From NCBI GenBank assembly GCA_964522015.1, contig CAZFST010000009.1, positions 1 to 64,000 of the forward strand: a stretch of 64,000 bases of DNA, given 5' to 3'. The notes beneath the pieces are model-generated. The model had not been told where the DNA came from and searched no databases. It saw nothing but the letters and a program-made list of their open reading frames with translations. The position numbers and the translations under genes were made by a program. Of this stretch, positions 16,462 through 24,847 are shown one piece after another. Position 1 is the first letter of the stretch. Each line of letters begins with the position of its first letter. The stretch is from QQWI01 sp964522015. Lineage in GTDB: Bacteria > Bacillota > Clostridia > Peptostreptococcales > Acidaminobacteraceae.

Positions 16462-16935
16462 ATGCAAAGCGGTGCACTATCACCAGATGACTATATAAAA
16501 GAATTAGCTCCAGAACGACAAGAAGCCATCAATAAATTGCGTTTGTTATTCAAAAGAGAACTTGAGTCCCTGGGTTTTGAAGAAGGTATGGGATCAGGAA
16601 TGATTAATTATTGGGTACCTTATACCCTCTATCCTCAAGGATACCACTGCAAACCTAAGCAGCCACTTCCGTTTTTAGCAATAGCGTCACAAAAAAACTT
16701 TATCGCAATTTACCATCTGGGCCTGTATGCTGATCTTAATTTGCTCTCTTGGTTTGAGGAGCAATACCCTTTACACACTTCGGCAAAACTTGATATGGGC
16801 AAAAGTTGTATCCGATTTAAGAAGGCAAGCACAATACCCTACAGTCTATTTGAGGCACTGGCTAAGAAGATTTCCGCAACTCAATGGATGTCTATTTACG
16901 AGTCCCATAGAGAAGAAGGTCACAGAGGTGTCTAA
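16462..16935 (+). CDS. DUF1801 family protein
   Basis: A 157-residue protein with the DUF1801 (YdhG-like) pattern: DYIKELAPERQEAINKLR at the start, GMINYWVPYTLYP, and MGKSCIRFKKASTIP near the end. The fold relates to the frataxin/Nqo15-like group; function is unknown. The ATG follows GAGG by seven bases. It converges with hgcB, with only 15 bp between the two stops. Confidence 0.85.
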   Translation: MQSGALSPDDYIKELAPERQEAINKLRLLFKRELESLGFEEGMGSGMINYWVPYTLYPQGYHCKPKQPLPFLAIASQKNFIAIYHLGLYADLNLLSWFEEQYPLHTSAKLDMGKSCIRFKKASTIPYSLFEALAKKISATQWMSIYESHREEGHRGV

Positions 16936-16950
16936 AGCAAGTCATCCTCA

Positions 16951-17217
16951 TCAGCAACACCCCCCTTTTATACCCAGCATGCCATTGATAATGGCGGATG
17001 CACAACCCACTCCGGGCTTAAGCGTTATAGCCTTACTTGGACAGTTCATTTTACAGGCGCCACATTCCATACACCTGTCTTTATCTAATATGACTGCTTT
17101 TCTCGCTTGCATTTCAAAAACACCGTGGGGACAAACGATGGCACACTGCCCACACCCGATACATTTTTCAATATTGTAAGTCAAAGTAGTGACGCCCTTT
17201 AAATATCGCTGTTTCAT
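16951..17217 (-). CDS. hgcB: HgcB, ferredoxin-like partner for mercury methylation
   Basis: An 88-residue protein with two 4Fe-4S motifs: CIGCGQCAIVCP (C19, 22, 25, 29) and CMECGACKMNCP (C49, 52, 55, 59). The CMECGAC form is the HgcB signature. A further Cys72 (GVGCAS) and a C-terminal Cys pair (87-88) match the extra cysteines described for HgcB, which supplies electrons to the HgcA corrinoid and may bind Hg(II). GGGAGGG precedes the ATG, nine bases after the hgcA stop. Ordinary two-cluster ferredoxins lack this tail. Confidence 0.93.
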   Translation of the reverse strand: MKQRYLKGVTTLTYNIEKCIGCGQCAIVCPHGVFEMQARKAVILDKDRCMECGACKMNCPSKAITLKPGVGCASAIINGMLGIKGGCC

Positions 17218-17226
17218 AGTCCCTCC

Positions 17227-18366
17227 CTAGAATAATGTGGTGATGATTCGAACCATCAATATCAGTGCCCCTATACCTGCGGCCCATATCATCAATGGAA
17301 TTGCCACTTCCATCTCTGCCTTGACACCTGAAAAAGAGGTGTAGGTAGAAGCCCCAGTAAAATTAAGTGCTGCAAAAGAAATGATGGCCGTAAACAACAA
17401 GCCATAGGCAATCATTATCCAAATCGACAATGTGGGAAAAAGCACAAATACCATCACCGTATAAGCAATACCGACAAAAAGTCCTTTTATCGAAAATGCT
17501 TTGCCCGGAATCAGTGGTAGCAATACAGGCACAAGTACAGTACCTGTTAAAGCAGCCCCAAGAAAAAGAAGGAACCCGTAGGGCAGTAGTTTAGCCCATT
17601 CAAGCAAGGCCAATCCAATAAGTACAATGCTAAAAGGGGCTAGTATCATGTAAAATTCAAGGGGTGTCAGCACCAGTCGGTCTACAAAAGTAAAGTTAAC
17701 ACGTCGCATCTCTGCAGTGGCCACTAAGCCATTATGCAAAAACTGCTTCACATCACTTGCTCTCACTGGTCCAAACACAACCTTGAACCCCGTGGCTTGA
17801 GTGACCTTGTAGCCGCTGACACCAGGCGCACCCAGTTGAGGAAATATCAGCGTTTTGTGATTCACAATCATACCTAATTGTGTCTCCTTAATCTGACGAA
17901 CGGCCTCATCAGTTGAGAAGGTTCCTTTCCCCGCTGCACACCATACATTGATCCCAAAGGTATCAAGTACTAGAATCCAAAGATTCTCTCCCTCAAGTTC
18001 TTTGCGCAAAGCATCAAAGCTCATTTTGTAATTAGCTGTCACTAGAACATGAGAATAGGAACTGGGGTTACCGAGGGCATATAGACCTGGCTTAATTTCG
18101 AAATCATTTCGGTTATAACCGATACGAGCTAAAAAACAGCCTAAGTGATCCCGAAAAGTGAGTTTTGAGAACACTTGAGGGATTTTTTCATCACCAGCTA
18201 TAATATGGCCAGAATTCATACTCTGGATGAAATGTCTTTGTTTTAGGGTTTTTTCAACTTTAGGTCCACAGCAGGGGGCCTCCCCCTTAGTGACTTGATT
18301 TTGAACGGGTACCCTATCCCTCTTAATTACACCCTTGCCCTTAAATGATTTTTGTTCTGGATTCAT
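17227..18366 (-). CDS. hgcA: HgcA, corrinoid mercury methyltransferase
   Basis: A 379-residue protein. The corrinoid domain (about 65-220) carries the cap-helix signature NVWCAAGK at residues 140-147; Cys143 is the expected lower cobalt ligand. The C-terminal half (about 233-379) has five membrane segments. This architecture and motif are specific to HgcA, which passes a methyl group from a methyl-corrinoid to Hg(II). The N-terminal 50 residues, with a Cys pair (PCCGP, 31-35), are longer than I expect. The ATG follows AAGGAGG. hgcB follows directly, and a MerR-type gene lies 42 bp upstream on the same strand. The corrinoid itself could come from the cluster at 23-42 kb. Confidence 0.94.
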   Translation of the reverse strand: MNPEQKSFKGKGVIKRDRVPVQNQVTKGEAPCCGPKVEKTLKQRHFIQSMNSGHIIAGDEKIPQVFSKLTFRDHLGCFLARIGYNRNDFEIKPGLYALGNPSSYSHVLVTANYKMSFDALRKELEGENLWILVLDTFGINVWCAAGKGTFSTDEAVRQIKETQLGMIVNHKTLIFPQLGAPGVSGYKVTQATGFKVVFGPVRASDVKQFLHNGLVATAEMRRVNFTFVDRLVLTPLEFYMILAPFSIVLIGLALLEWAKLLPYGFLLFLGAALTGTVLVPVLLPLIPGKAFSIKGLFVGIAYTVMVFVLFPTLSIWIMIAYGLLFTAIISFAALNFTGASTYTSFSGVKAEMEVAIPLMIWAAGIGALILMVRIITTLF

Positions 18367-18408
18367 ACAATCCTCCTTATAAACAGTCTTTTAGTCTGAT
18401 TTAAAACA

Positions 18409-18831
18409 TTATGATTCAGGTGACTGTGAATGCGAATGCCAACTTGGCAGTTCGCGGCCTTCCTCAGAGCATTTCATACATGCCGAATAATAGCTTAGTT
18501 TTTTCAAAACATGGACATGTGAAGATTGAAGCACCTCAATTTGAGCAAGGATAGAAGATTCCAAAGTACTTAAAAGGGATACTACATCTTTGAAATGGTC
18601 CGGCTGGTTGCCTTCGTAAGAAAAGAAGGTCTTTAGTTGTGCAATGGTCATACCCGCATTTTTAAAGCAGCAAATCGTGCTTAAACGATTGATATGGCTA
18701 TCATAAAAAATCCGCTGACCAGAAGGTGTACGATCAATATTAGTCAACAGGCCGGCCTCCTCATAGTACCTTAAGGTGGACGATGGCATTTCAAACATGG
18801 TGCAGATTTGTTTAATCGTATAAGTATTCAC
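18409..18831 (-). CDS. MerR family regulator
   Basis: A 140-residue protein. Residues 3-70 form the winged helix of MerR proteins (YTIKQICTMFEMPSSTLRYY, then EAGLL, then GQRIFY), followed by a dimerisation helix and the YYSACMKC segment. It has Cys118 and Cys121 plus a His-containing tail (SWHSHS), but not the three-cysteine pattern of mercury-sensing MerR. It looks closer to AdhR/NmlR-like regulators that control aldo-keto reductases. It starts at a GTG. It is divergent from the aldo-keto reductase and is followed by hgcAB on the same strand, so it may regulate either or both. Confidence 0.85.
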   Translation of the reverse strand: MNTYTIKQICTMFEMPSSTLRYYEEAGLLTNIDRTPSGQRIFYDSHINRLSTICCFKNAGMTIAQLKTFFSYEGNQPDHFKDVVSLLSTLESSILAQIEVLQSSHVHVLKKLSYYSACMKCSEEGRELPSWHSHSQSPES

Positions 18832-18893
18832 TGTTGTTTATCCTTTCTAAAAAGTCACTCTTGAATTTAATGTATCTCTTATTGATTCGGCTC

Positions 18894-18924
18894 TTGTGTT
18901 CAAGTGTACTTGAACTGTTATGCT
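18894..18924 (+). promoter_or_regulatory. MerR-type promoter with operator in a 19-bp spacer
   Basis: TTGTGT (18894-18899) and TATGCT (18919-18924) are separated by 19 bp, the elongated spacer typical of promoters activated by MerR proteins. A perfect palindrome, GTTCAAGT-GT-ACTTGAAC (18898-18915), lies in the spacer. It faces the aldo-keto reductase gene, divergent from the MerR gene. Confidence 0.8.
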
Positions 18925-18968
18925 TTGTATAGACGAAAATTGTCTAGATGAATAATGGAGGTATCCAC

Positions 18969-19967
18969 ATGAACCAATTTAATACCACTAGATATGAAGA
19001 AATGTCATATACCCGATCAGGAGCCAGTGGCCTATTGCTACCACAAGTTTCTCTTGGTCTTTGGCACAATTTTGGAGAGTGCTCTTCTTACGAAAACATG
19101 AAAAAATTGTGTTATACTGCTTTTGATCACGGGATTACGCATTTTGACTTAGCCAATAACTATGGCCCAGCCCCAGGTAGTGCTGAAGAAAACTTTGGAC
19201 GCATTGTTAAGGATACCCTTTATGGGCACCGGGATGAGTTACTAATTGCCACCAAGGCAGGTTACGGTATGTGGGATGGTCCCTATGGTGATGGCGGCAG
19301 TCGCAAATACCTTTTGGCTAGCCTCGATCAAAGTCTAAAGCGTCTGAACTTAAACTATGTAGATATTTTCTACCATCACCGTATGGACCTCCAAACCCCA
19401 CTGGAAGAAACCATGGGCGCTCTAGCCACAGCCGTCACCAGCGGTAAAGCACTTTATGTAGGCCTATCCAATTATGATGGTAGCACTCTAGAAAAAGCCA
19501 CAGCAATTCTAAACCAGCTCAATTGTCCATTTGTCATCAATCAAAACAGCTACTCAATCTTTAATAGAACCATAGAAAACAACGGCTTGCTTGAAACTGC
19601 CAATCGCCTTAAAAAGGGTATCATTGCCTTTAGTCCCTTGGCCCAAGGTATGCTTTCCGACCGCTATTTAGATGGTATTCCCATGGATAGTCGCATACAT
19701 ACTGATGGAAGATTTTTAAAGGAGGCTACTCTGACTGAGCACCGTTTGGAACAAATTCGCGGCCTCAATCAAATGGCAAATGAGCGGGGGCAGTCTTTGG
19801 CCCAAATGGCACTGAGCTGGGTTTTAAGAAAAGGAGCGGTTACCAGTGTCCTCATCGGCGCATCAAAACCAACCCAGATTGTAGAAAATATAAAAGCCAT
19901 TAAAAACACAACTTTTACCGATGAGGAATTGGATTTAATCAACACACTCTCCAATTCAAATCTATAA
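18969..19967 (+). CDS. aldo-keto reductase (YghZ-like)
   Basis: A 332-residue NADPH-dependent reductase with FDLANNYG (catalytic Asp and Tyr), LLIATKAGYG (Lys), IFYHHRMD and GLSNYDG, and near the end a cofactor loop SVLIGASKPTQIVEN. The long insertion MWDGPYGDGGSRKYL marks the YghZ/Mgr branch, which reduces L-glyceraldehyde 3-phosphate and methylglyoxal. The ATG at 18969 follows GGAGG by seven bases; an earlier ATG at 18948 lacks a site. It is probably induced through the MerR-type promoter upstream. Confidence 0.9.
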   Translation: MNQFNTTRYEEMSYTRSGASGLLLPQVSLGLWHNFGECSSYENMKKLCYTAFDHGITHFDLANNYGPAPGSAEENFGRIVKDTLYGHRDELLIATKAGYGMWDGPYGDGGSRKYLLASLDQSLKRLNLNYVDIFYHHRMDLQTPLEETMGALATAVTSGKALYVGLSNYDGSTLEKATAILNQLNCPFVINQNSYSIFNRTIENNGLLETANRLKKGIIAFSPLAQGMLSDRYLDGIPMDSRIHTDGRFLKEATLTEHRLEQIRGLNQMANERGQSLAQMALSWVLRKGAVTSVLIGASKPTQIVENIKAIKNTTFTDEELDLINTLSNSNL

Positions 19968-20001
19968 TTGATATTTCAATTCTTTGTATTCAAAAAATAA
20001 A

Positions 20002-20020
20002 GGAGTCCCACAGGGACTCC
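20002..20020 (+). other. intercistronic stem-loop
   Basis: GGAGTCCC and GGGACTCC pair perfectly around ACA. There is no T-run, so this is more likely an mRNA-processing or stability element between the reductase and the YCII gene than a terminator. Confidence 0.5.
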
Positions 20021-20038
20021 AATAAAGAAGGTACTATT

Positions 20039-20296
20039 ATGTTATTTATGCTAATTGTGAAAGCGTCAACACATACAGAAGCAGGAACTGCCCCAAATGC
20101 AAAGTTGAACGAGGCAATGTCTCATTACAATGATGCTCTTATTGAAGCGGGTGTTCGTGTAATGGCAAAGGGTCTACATTCCAGTGCTGATGGTATTCGA
20201 ATTGCCTACCCTATTGAAGGGGGTTCTCCAGTGGTGACTGAAGGCCCTTTTGAAAATCCTGAATCCCTAGTGGCCGGATTGAGTTACGCCAAGTAA
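20039..20296 (+). CDS. YCII-like protein, C-terminally short
   Basis: An 85-residue protein with the YCII/DGPF pattern: MLFMLIVKAS, LNEAMSHYNDALIEAGV, KGLHSSADGIRIAY and VVTEGPFENPESLVAG. Family members usually continue for 30-50 more residues (a helix and strand), so this one ends early; whether it is functional is uncertain. GAAGGT precedes the ATG. It probably shares a transcript with the aldo-keto reductase, 71 bp upstream. Confidence 0.8.
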   Translation: MLFMLIVKASTHTEAGTAPNAKLNEAMSHYNDALIEAGVRVMAKGLHSSADGIRIAYPIEGGSPVVTEGPFENPESLVAGLSYAK

Positions 20297-20306
20297 ACGA
20301 ATAGAC

Positions 20307-21401
20307 CTATGTTCGTTCTTGGTTTTTAAACCTAGAGACATAGTACATCTTAATATCACCTTTGCCTTTAACAGGAATAATTCCTCGCTCAATAACTTCT
20401 AGGCGATCTGCTATTCCATCGTATACCGTGTTAGAAATATTAATTTTCATTGCCTCAGAACTACTTTCTAAACGGGAGGCAGTATTGACTGTGTCGCCAA
20501 AAACATCATAGATAAATTTACTAACCCCTACCACACCCCCAATAACAGGACCAGAGTGTATGCCAATACGGATTTCCCATTTGATTGCCGACTCTTTATT
20601 GCGCATATTCAAGCAATCAACAATACGTAGGGCTGCTTCGACTGCTTTACCCCTGTGATCCTCCATTGGTATATGCATTCCCCAAACTGCCATATAGGCA
20701 TCCCCGATTGTTTTAATCCTTTCACCGTAAGTCGCATCCACAATACAGTCAAATTGCGCAAATAAAGTGTTTAACTCTGATATGAGTGTTGTTGCATCCA
20801 GTTTTGTCGATTGATCAGTAAAACCAACGATATCAGAAAAATAAACCGTCACATCCGGATAAACATGTGGCACTGTAGCCCCATTGGTTTTCAACTCTTC
20901 AATAATTTTAGAAGGTAAAATATTATCTAAAAGCGCATCGGATTTGGCACGTTCATATGCAATTTGCTCATTGGCTTCTTGAAGTGACTTATTTTGATTT
21001 TGAATGGTTTCAAATGCTTCTTTTAATTGCCTGGTCATGTCGTTGAACGCAACAGAAAAATCGCCCATAAAATCTATCTGATGACTGAAATCTCCTTTTG
21101 CAATTTGCTGAGTTTTCCAAGTCAAATGCTTTAAATTACCTTGTAGACTCTTGAAGGATTGCAACATTTGTAATTTTCCATGGGGCGCATCTACGGTTAA
21201 ATCCCCCCGGGAAAGTGCATAGACAAATTCAGTATAGGCAGCATAATCAAGTCTAAATCGATTAACATAATCTATCAGTTGACCCCATTCATTTTCACGA
21301 TGTGCTTCGGGAATAACCAATGGGGTTACAGTTTCGCCCTTGGATAAATGAGAGAAAAACTCAGTGAGGCGCTCAAGTTCAGTCTTTTGAATATTAAGCA
21401 T
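20307..21401 (-). CDS. class III adenylate cyclase
   Basis: A 364-residue soluble protein. The N-terminal 200 residues include a HAMP-like segment (GDLTVDAPHGKLQ, GDFSHQIDFMGDF) and a coiled coil (FETIQNQNKSLQEANEQI). The catalytic domain has the metal motif VYFSDIVGFT, the purine-site Lys in IKTIGDAYMAVWG, and YDVFGDTVNTASR with Asp as second purine residue. Lys plus Asp indicates ATP rather than GTP. The ATG at 21401 lies within the end of the V4R gene (8-base overlap) without a clear binding site, so it probably depends on coupled translation. Confidence 0.85.
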   Translation of the reverse strand: MLNIQKTELERLTEFFSHLSKGETVTPLVIPEAHRENEWGQLIDYVNRFRLDYAAYTEFVYALSRGDLTVDAPHGKLQMLQSFKSLQGNLKHLTWKTQQIAKGDFSHQIDFMGDFSVAFNDMTRQLKEAFETIQNQNKSLQEANEQIAYERAKSDALLDNILPSKIIEELKTNGATVPHVYPDVTVYFSDIVGFTDQSTKLDATTLISELNTLFAQFDCIVDATYGERIKTIGDAYMAVWGMHIPMEDHRGKAVEAALRIVDCLNMRNKESAIKWEIRIGIHSGPVIGGVVGVSKFIYDVFGDTVNTASRLESSSEAMKINISNTVYDGIADRLEVIERGIIPVKGKGDIKMYYVSRFKNQERT

Positions 21402-21933
21402 ATTGAATGGAAACTGGATTGATGTCAAAGCGGCACACGCGATCCCCAGAACACCAACAATCCACTTCTTTAACCTTGAAATCCTTACCTGTAAAGCCCA
21501 ACAGCAAACCTGCAATAAAGCCTTCATCATAAACACAAATTTCTTCATCACAAACGGGCATACCTGAACAGTCTAAATCTTCAGAAACCGTTAGAACAAA
21601 ATGCATTGCCTCTAAATCCGCTTCTTCAATTCGTAAAATACCGATACCAAGCTCTTTTAGGGACTCTTGAAGCCTCAATACAAATTGGTTAATATCCACT
21701 GCTGAAACAACGATATTCTTGTAAAACTCTAAACCAGCTTTCTTGCCAGCATTGTAAAATATCTCATCAGTTTTGGCAACGCCAATACTTTGAATCATGG
21801 TGTCTCTTAAGGTGAATTGCATTAACCTATAAACTTCTACCTGGACAGTTGGACCAAGATTAGGTCGACCTTCATGAACACTACCAATCATACTCCACGA
21901 AAATAGCGATTCTTTTCGTTCCTCTGTAAACAT
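21394..21933 (-). CDS. V4R domain sensor protein
   Basis: A 179-residue protein matching the 4-vinyl reductase (V4R) domain: FTLRDTMIQSIG, FYNAGKKAGLEFY, YDEGFIAGLLLGFTGKDF and a Cys-rich end, EVDCWCSGDRVCRFD. V4R domains bind small hydrophobic ligands and often sit in front of regulators or cyclases. Here the sensor and cyclase are separate frames overlapping by 8 bases, which suggests one functional two-part signalling unit. The ATG follows AAGGAGG. Confidence 0.82.
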   Translation of the reverse strand: MFTEERKESLFSWSMIGSVHEGRPNLGPTVQVEVYRLMQFTLRDTMIQSIGVAKTDEIFYNAGKKAGLEFYKNIVVSAVDINQFVLRLQESLKELGIGILRIEEADLEAMHFVLTVSEDLDCSGMPVCDEEICVYDEGFIAGLLLGFTGKDFKVKEVDCWCSGDRVCRFDINPVSIQYA

Positions 21934-22051
21934 AGAGAAACCTCCTTATCAGTTTTTTGATACTATACCCAATTGTCACTGCAGAATCACAATTATAAGT
22001 TCAAAAAACAGACTGCTATTCGATTAAGTATGATAACCTGATTCATTTTGA

Positions 22052-22906
22052 TTAATTTTGAGCCATTAAACCATCACATATTTCTTCCAGTTCTGCAGCC
22101 TTTGGTTGTGCCCAGGGATAACCACTTGCATACATATAGCCCCTTTGTTTTAACTTCTTAATCAGTTCCAGATCCTCTTTTCTATTTACTTTATTTCCTT
22201 TAAGTAGGGCTTCAAACTGATAAAGATCACAGGTTACTTTATCTGTCACAATTCTATAATTGCCTCGTCTGCATTCGAGTATCTCTGATATGCCTGCTTC
22301 TGTCATTCTCTTTCTCAATAAATACATGTTGGCATGAAAGTTTGTATGGGCCTTTTCAGCATGATACTCGGGCCATATGGCATCCGCTATTTTTTCCCAA
22401 TTAACAGGAGTGCCGTTTTTTTGGACCAAGAACCCCAGTATTTCTTTAGCTTTTGAATTTTTCCAGGTAAGCACCTCTGTGCCCAAAATGACCTCAAAAT
22501 CTCCTATACACTGAATAAACGGCCTAACACTTGGCTTTGCTACCTTGATAGTTTTTAACAGGCGATTGATTGTTTTTCCTAATCGAGCTTGTGACATGGG
22601 TTTTAGGATATAGTCCATGGCGTTAACCTCAAAGGCCTCCACAGCATATTGATTATAAGCCGTGACAAAGACAATCTCAAGATGCTCATAGCGCTCTAAA
22701 AGCTGAGCTGAAAGTTCAAGCCCATTTACTTGAGGCATTTCGATGTCTAAAAAAACTGCATCCAATGTATGCTTTTCCAAATAGTTTAGCAACTGATCGG
22801 CCGTTTCAAACAAACCGCAAAGCTCAAAGTCTTTAAATTCGGCAATCATTCTCTCAAATCGCTCTAAAACATGGTACTCATCATCTACTGCAGCGATACG
22901 GATCAT
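22052..22906 (-). CDS. response regulator with SARP-like DNA-binding domain
   Basis: A 284-residue protein. The receiver domain (1-120) has the acidic pair VDDE, phospho-acceptor Asp in FLDIEMP, Thr in FVTAYN and Lys in ILKPM. A winged helix of the OmpR/SARP kind follows (KAKEILGFLVQKNG, WEKIADAIWPE, LRKRM, GNYRI), then a short helical end in place of a full BTAD domain. I start at the ATG at 22906, behind AAAGGTGG. It follows the kinase gene by 26 bp and closes the tetrapyrrole cluster. Confidence 0.85.
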   Translation of the reverse strand: MIRIAAVDDEYHVLERFERMIAEFKDFELCGLFETADQLLNYLEKHTLDAVFLDIEMPQVNGLELSAQLLERYEHLEIVFVTAYNQYAVEAFEVNAMDYILKPMSQARLGKTINRLLKTIKVAKPSVRPFIQCIGDFEVILGTEVLTWKNSKAKEILGFLVQKNGTPVNWEKIADAIWPEYHAEKAHTNFHANMYLLRKRMTEAGISEILECRRGNYRIVTDKVTCDLYQFEALLKGNKVNRKEDLELIKKLKQRGYMYASGYPWAQPKAAELEEICDGLMAQN

Positions 22907-22932
22907 GGTTTCTTCCACCTTTTGTTAAATAA

Positions 22933-24843
22933 TTAATTTATGGGTATAACTAAGCGCACACAGGTGTTAACACCCTCTTCACTGACAATTTCTAGTCCGG
23001 TCCCGTATAGTCTTTGAAGCCTATGGTGAATATTCAACAAGCCCACCCCACTTGCAATAGGATCCGTTGTTAAAATCATTTCTAACTTTTGAGGCTCAAT
23101 ACCTACACCATCATCGGAAACTGCAATCCTAATTTGATTATCGATTGCCTCAATCTTAATGTGAACGGTACCACCACTTCGCTTTTTCGAGATACCATGT
23201 CGTACGGCATTTTCAACCAAGGGTTGTAGGATTAAAACTGGCAAGCGTAGATGAAGAGGCACTTCAATCTCTTTAACAAGCTGTATTTTATCCCCAAAAC
23301 GCGCTTGTTCAATGTTAAAATAGGTCTCAACAAATTCTATTTCTTTTTCAATCGTTGTGATTTTGTCTAAATGATTAAACTCTAAGCTACCTCTTAGGTA
23401 AATTGCTAAATCGATAATGAGCTGACCTGCTTTACGACCATCCTTTTCACAGATGTTTGCGATGGCATCCAATGCATTATACAAGAAATGAGGCTTTATT
23501 TGGGCATGTAAAAAGGATAATTCAGTGGCCATTATTTTGTCTTTTAAGCGATCTGCTTCAAGTAAGTTTTGATTATACAAAAACAGCTTCTGGTGAGCTT
23601 TCGCTTGTTGCCTTGCTTGTGTATAAGACATGACGATAATAACCGCAGTATTGCCCATTAGGAACATATTGTTGTCGTAAAACACACCCAGACCGCTAAA
23701 ATGTAAAATATCTAGATTAATCGCTAGCACATATACTAATACAGCCATATACATTAGGGGTGCAGTCTCTCTTCTATTTAAAACAGCTTTGATCAAAATG
23801 ACGATCATGTAAATCATTTGCGCTAATACCAATAAATATAAATAATTTGTAAACTTGGACATAAACTGTGTTGATGTGAATAATAGACCATCAAATAGGA
23901 TTGTCGGCACTAATACCAATCTCAGCATAACAGGCTTATAGTCTAAGGGGTAAAGACTGGCGATGAACAAAACCATCAAAGGAATCACATTGTAACCTGT
24001 TACATAGTTAATAAACGCCAAAGTTGAATAAGCGATATTTGGCATAAACAGCATGATAGGCACCTCGCCCCATATCAAGGAGCGAAAAGCTGTTACAAAG
24101 CAAAGGGCACTAAAAATCAAAGCCGATTTATTTTGAGTTTGTAGCACAAACAGCAATAAATAATATACTCCAAATATGAGTACTGCACCAATAAAGAGAA
24201 GTTGAAAGGCAGTTAGTATCTGATGCTCCCTTTCTAAAACTTGCTTAGATCCAAAAATTGGGCTCTGTCGCATGCCCCCTTTTGCATAATTCAGATTGGC
24301 CACTTGGAATAGGAGTTCAACCTGTTGCTCACCCCTTGGCAAATCCACCATCAGAATTTTGGTTGCCTCTTTCATGACTTCCCGTTTATCAGATACAACC
24401 CCATTTTCCGCCACAAACTTGCCATTAACATATACCTTATAGGCACATGAAACATTCTGTATCCGTAAGGCTGGATCCTCTATTGTACTAGGATACGTGA
24501 GCATTATTCGATAAGTGGCCACACCTTGATCAGAATAACCCTTGGGATTTTTTTTTGAGGACCAGCTATCTGGAACCTTCATAAATGAGTCAAGCTTGAG
24601 TTTAGGATTCTTTTCAAAGTCAGCCGGTGTCAATAGTTGATTCCAGTAAAATTCCCATTGCCCGTTTAAACCAATGGTTTGCGGGGGTTCATTTAAGGCT
24701 AACCTCTGCTCGAGATTGGCCTGCCCATCTACAACGGTGGTAGAACGCCATAATGCCATATTAGCAATGGTAAAAAACAGTAAAACAAGACCGCCTACTA
24801 TGAATCCTATCCGCCACAGATTCAAAACCCTCTGTTTTATCAT
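22933..24843 (-). CDS. 7TMR-DISM sensor histidine kinase
   Basis: A 636-residue membrane kinase. One N-terminal helix leads to a 7TMR-DISM extracellular jelly-roll domain (GLNGQWEFYWNQLL, VYVNGKFVAENG; about 60-190). Seven membrane helices (about 205-400) follow, then a LytS-type HisKA domain (LHAQIKPHFLYNALDAI, phospho-His) and an HATPase (LVENAVRHGISKK, DDGVGI, GVGLLNIHHRL). The ATG at 24843 lies four bases after the hemL stop, so it is translated with the heme/corrin genes. The ligand is unknown. Confidence 0.87.
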   Translation of the reverse strand: MIKQRVLNLWRIGFIVGGLVLLFFTIANMALWRSTTVVDGQANLEQRLALNEPPQTIGLNGQWEFYWNQLLTPADFEKNPKLKLDSFMKVPDSWSSKKNPKGYSDQGVATYRIMLTYPSTIEDPALRIQNVSCAYKVYVNGKFVAENGVVSDKREVMKEATKILMVDLPRGEQQVELLFQVANLNYAKGGMRQSPIFGSKQVLEREHQILTAFQLLFIGAVLIFGVYYLLLFVLQTQNKSALIFSALCFVTAFRSLIWGEVPIMLFMPNIAYSTLAFINYVTGYNVIPLMVLFIASLYPLDYKPVMLRLVLVPTILFDGLLFTSTQFMSKFTNYLYLLVLAQMIYMIVILIKAVLNRRETAPLMYMAVLVYVLAINLDILHFSGLGVFYDNNMFLMGNTAVIIVMSYTQARQQAKAHQKLFLYNQNLLEADRLKDKIMATELSFLHAQIKPHFLYNALDAIANICEKDGRKAGQLIIDLAIYLRGSLEFNHLDKITTIEKEIEFVETYFNIEQARFGDKIQLVKEIEVPLHLRLPVLILQPLVENAVRHGISKKRSGGTVHIKIEAIDNQIRIAVSDDGVGIEPQKLEMILTTDPIASGVGLLNIHHRLQRLYGTGLEIVSEEGVNTCVRLVIPIN

Positions 24844-24847
24844 CTTC

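Noticed and set aside
18409..18831. Mercury-sensing MerR
   Set aside because: The cysteine pattern of MerR is absent and the promoter faces an aldo-keto reductase; proximity to hgcA is suggestive but not evidence of Hg(II) sensing.
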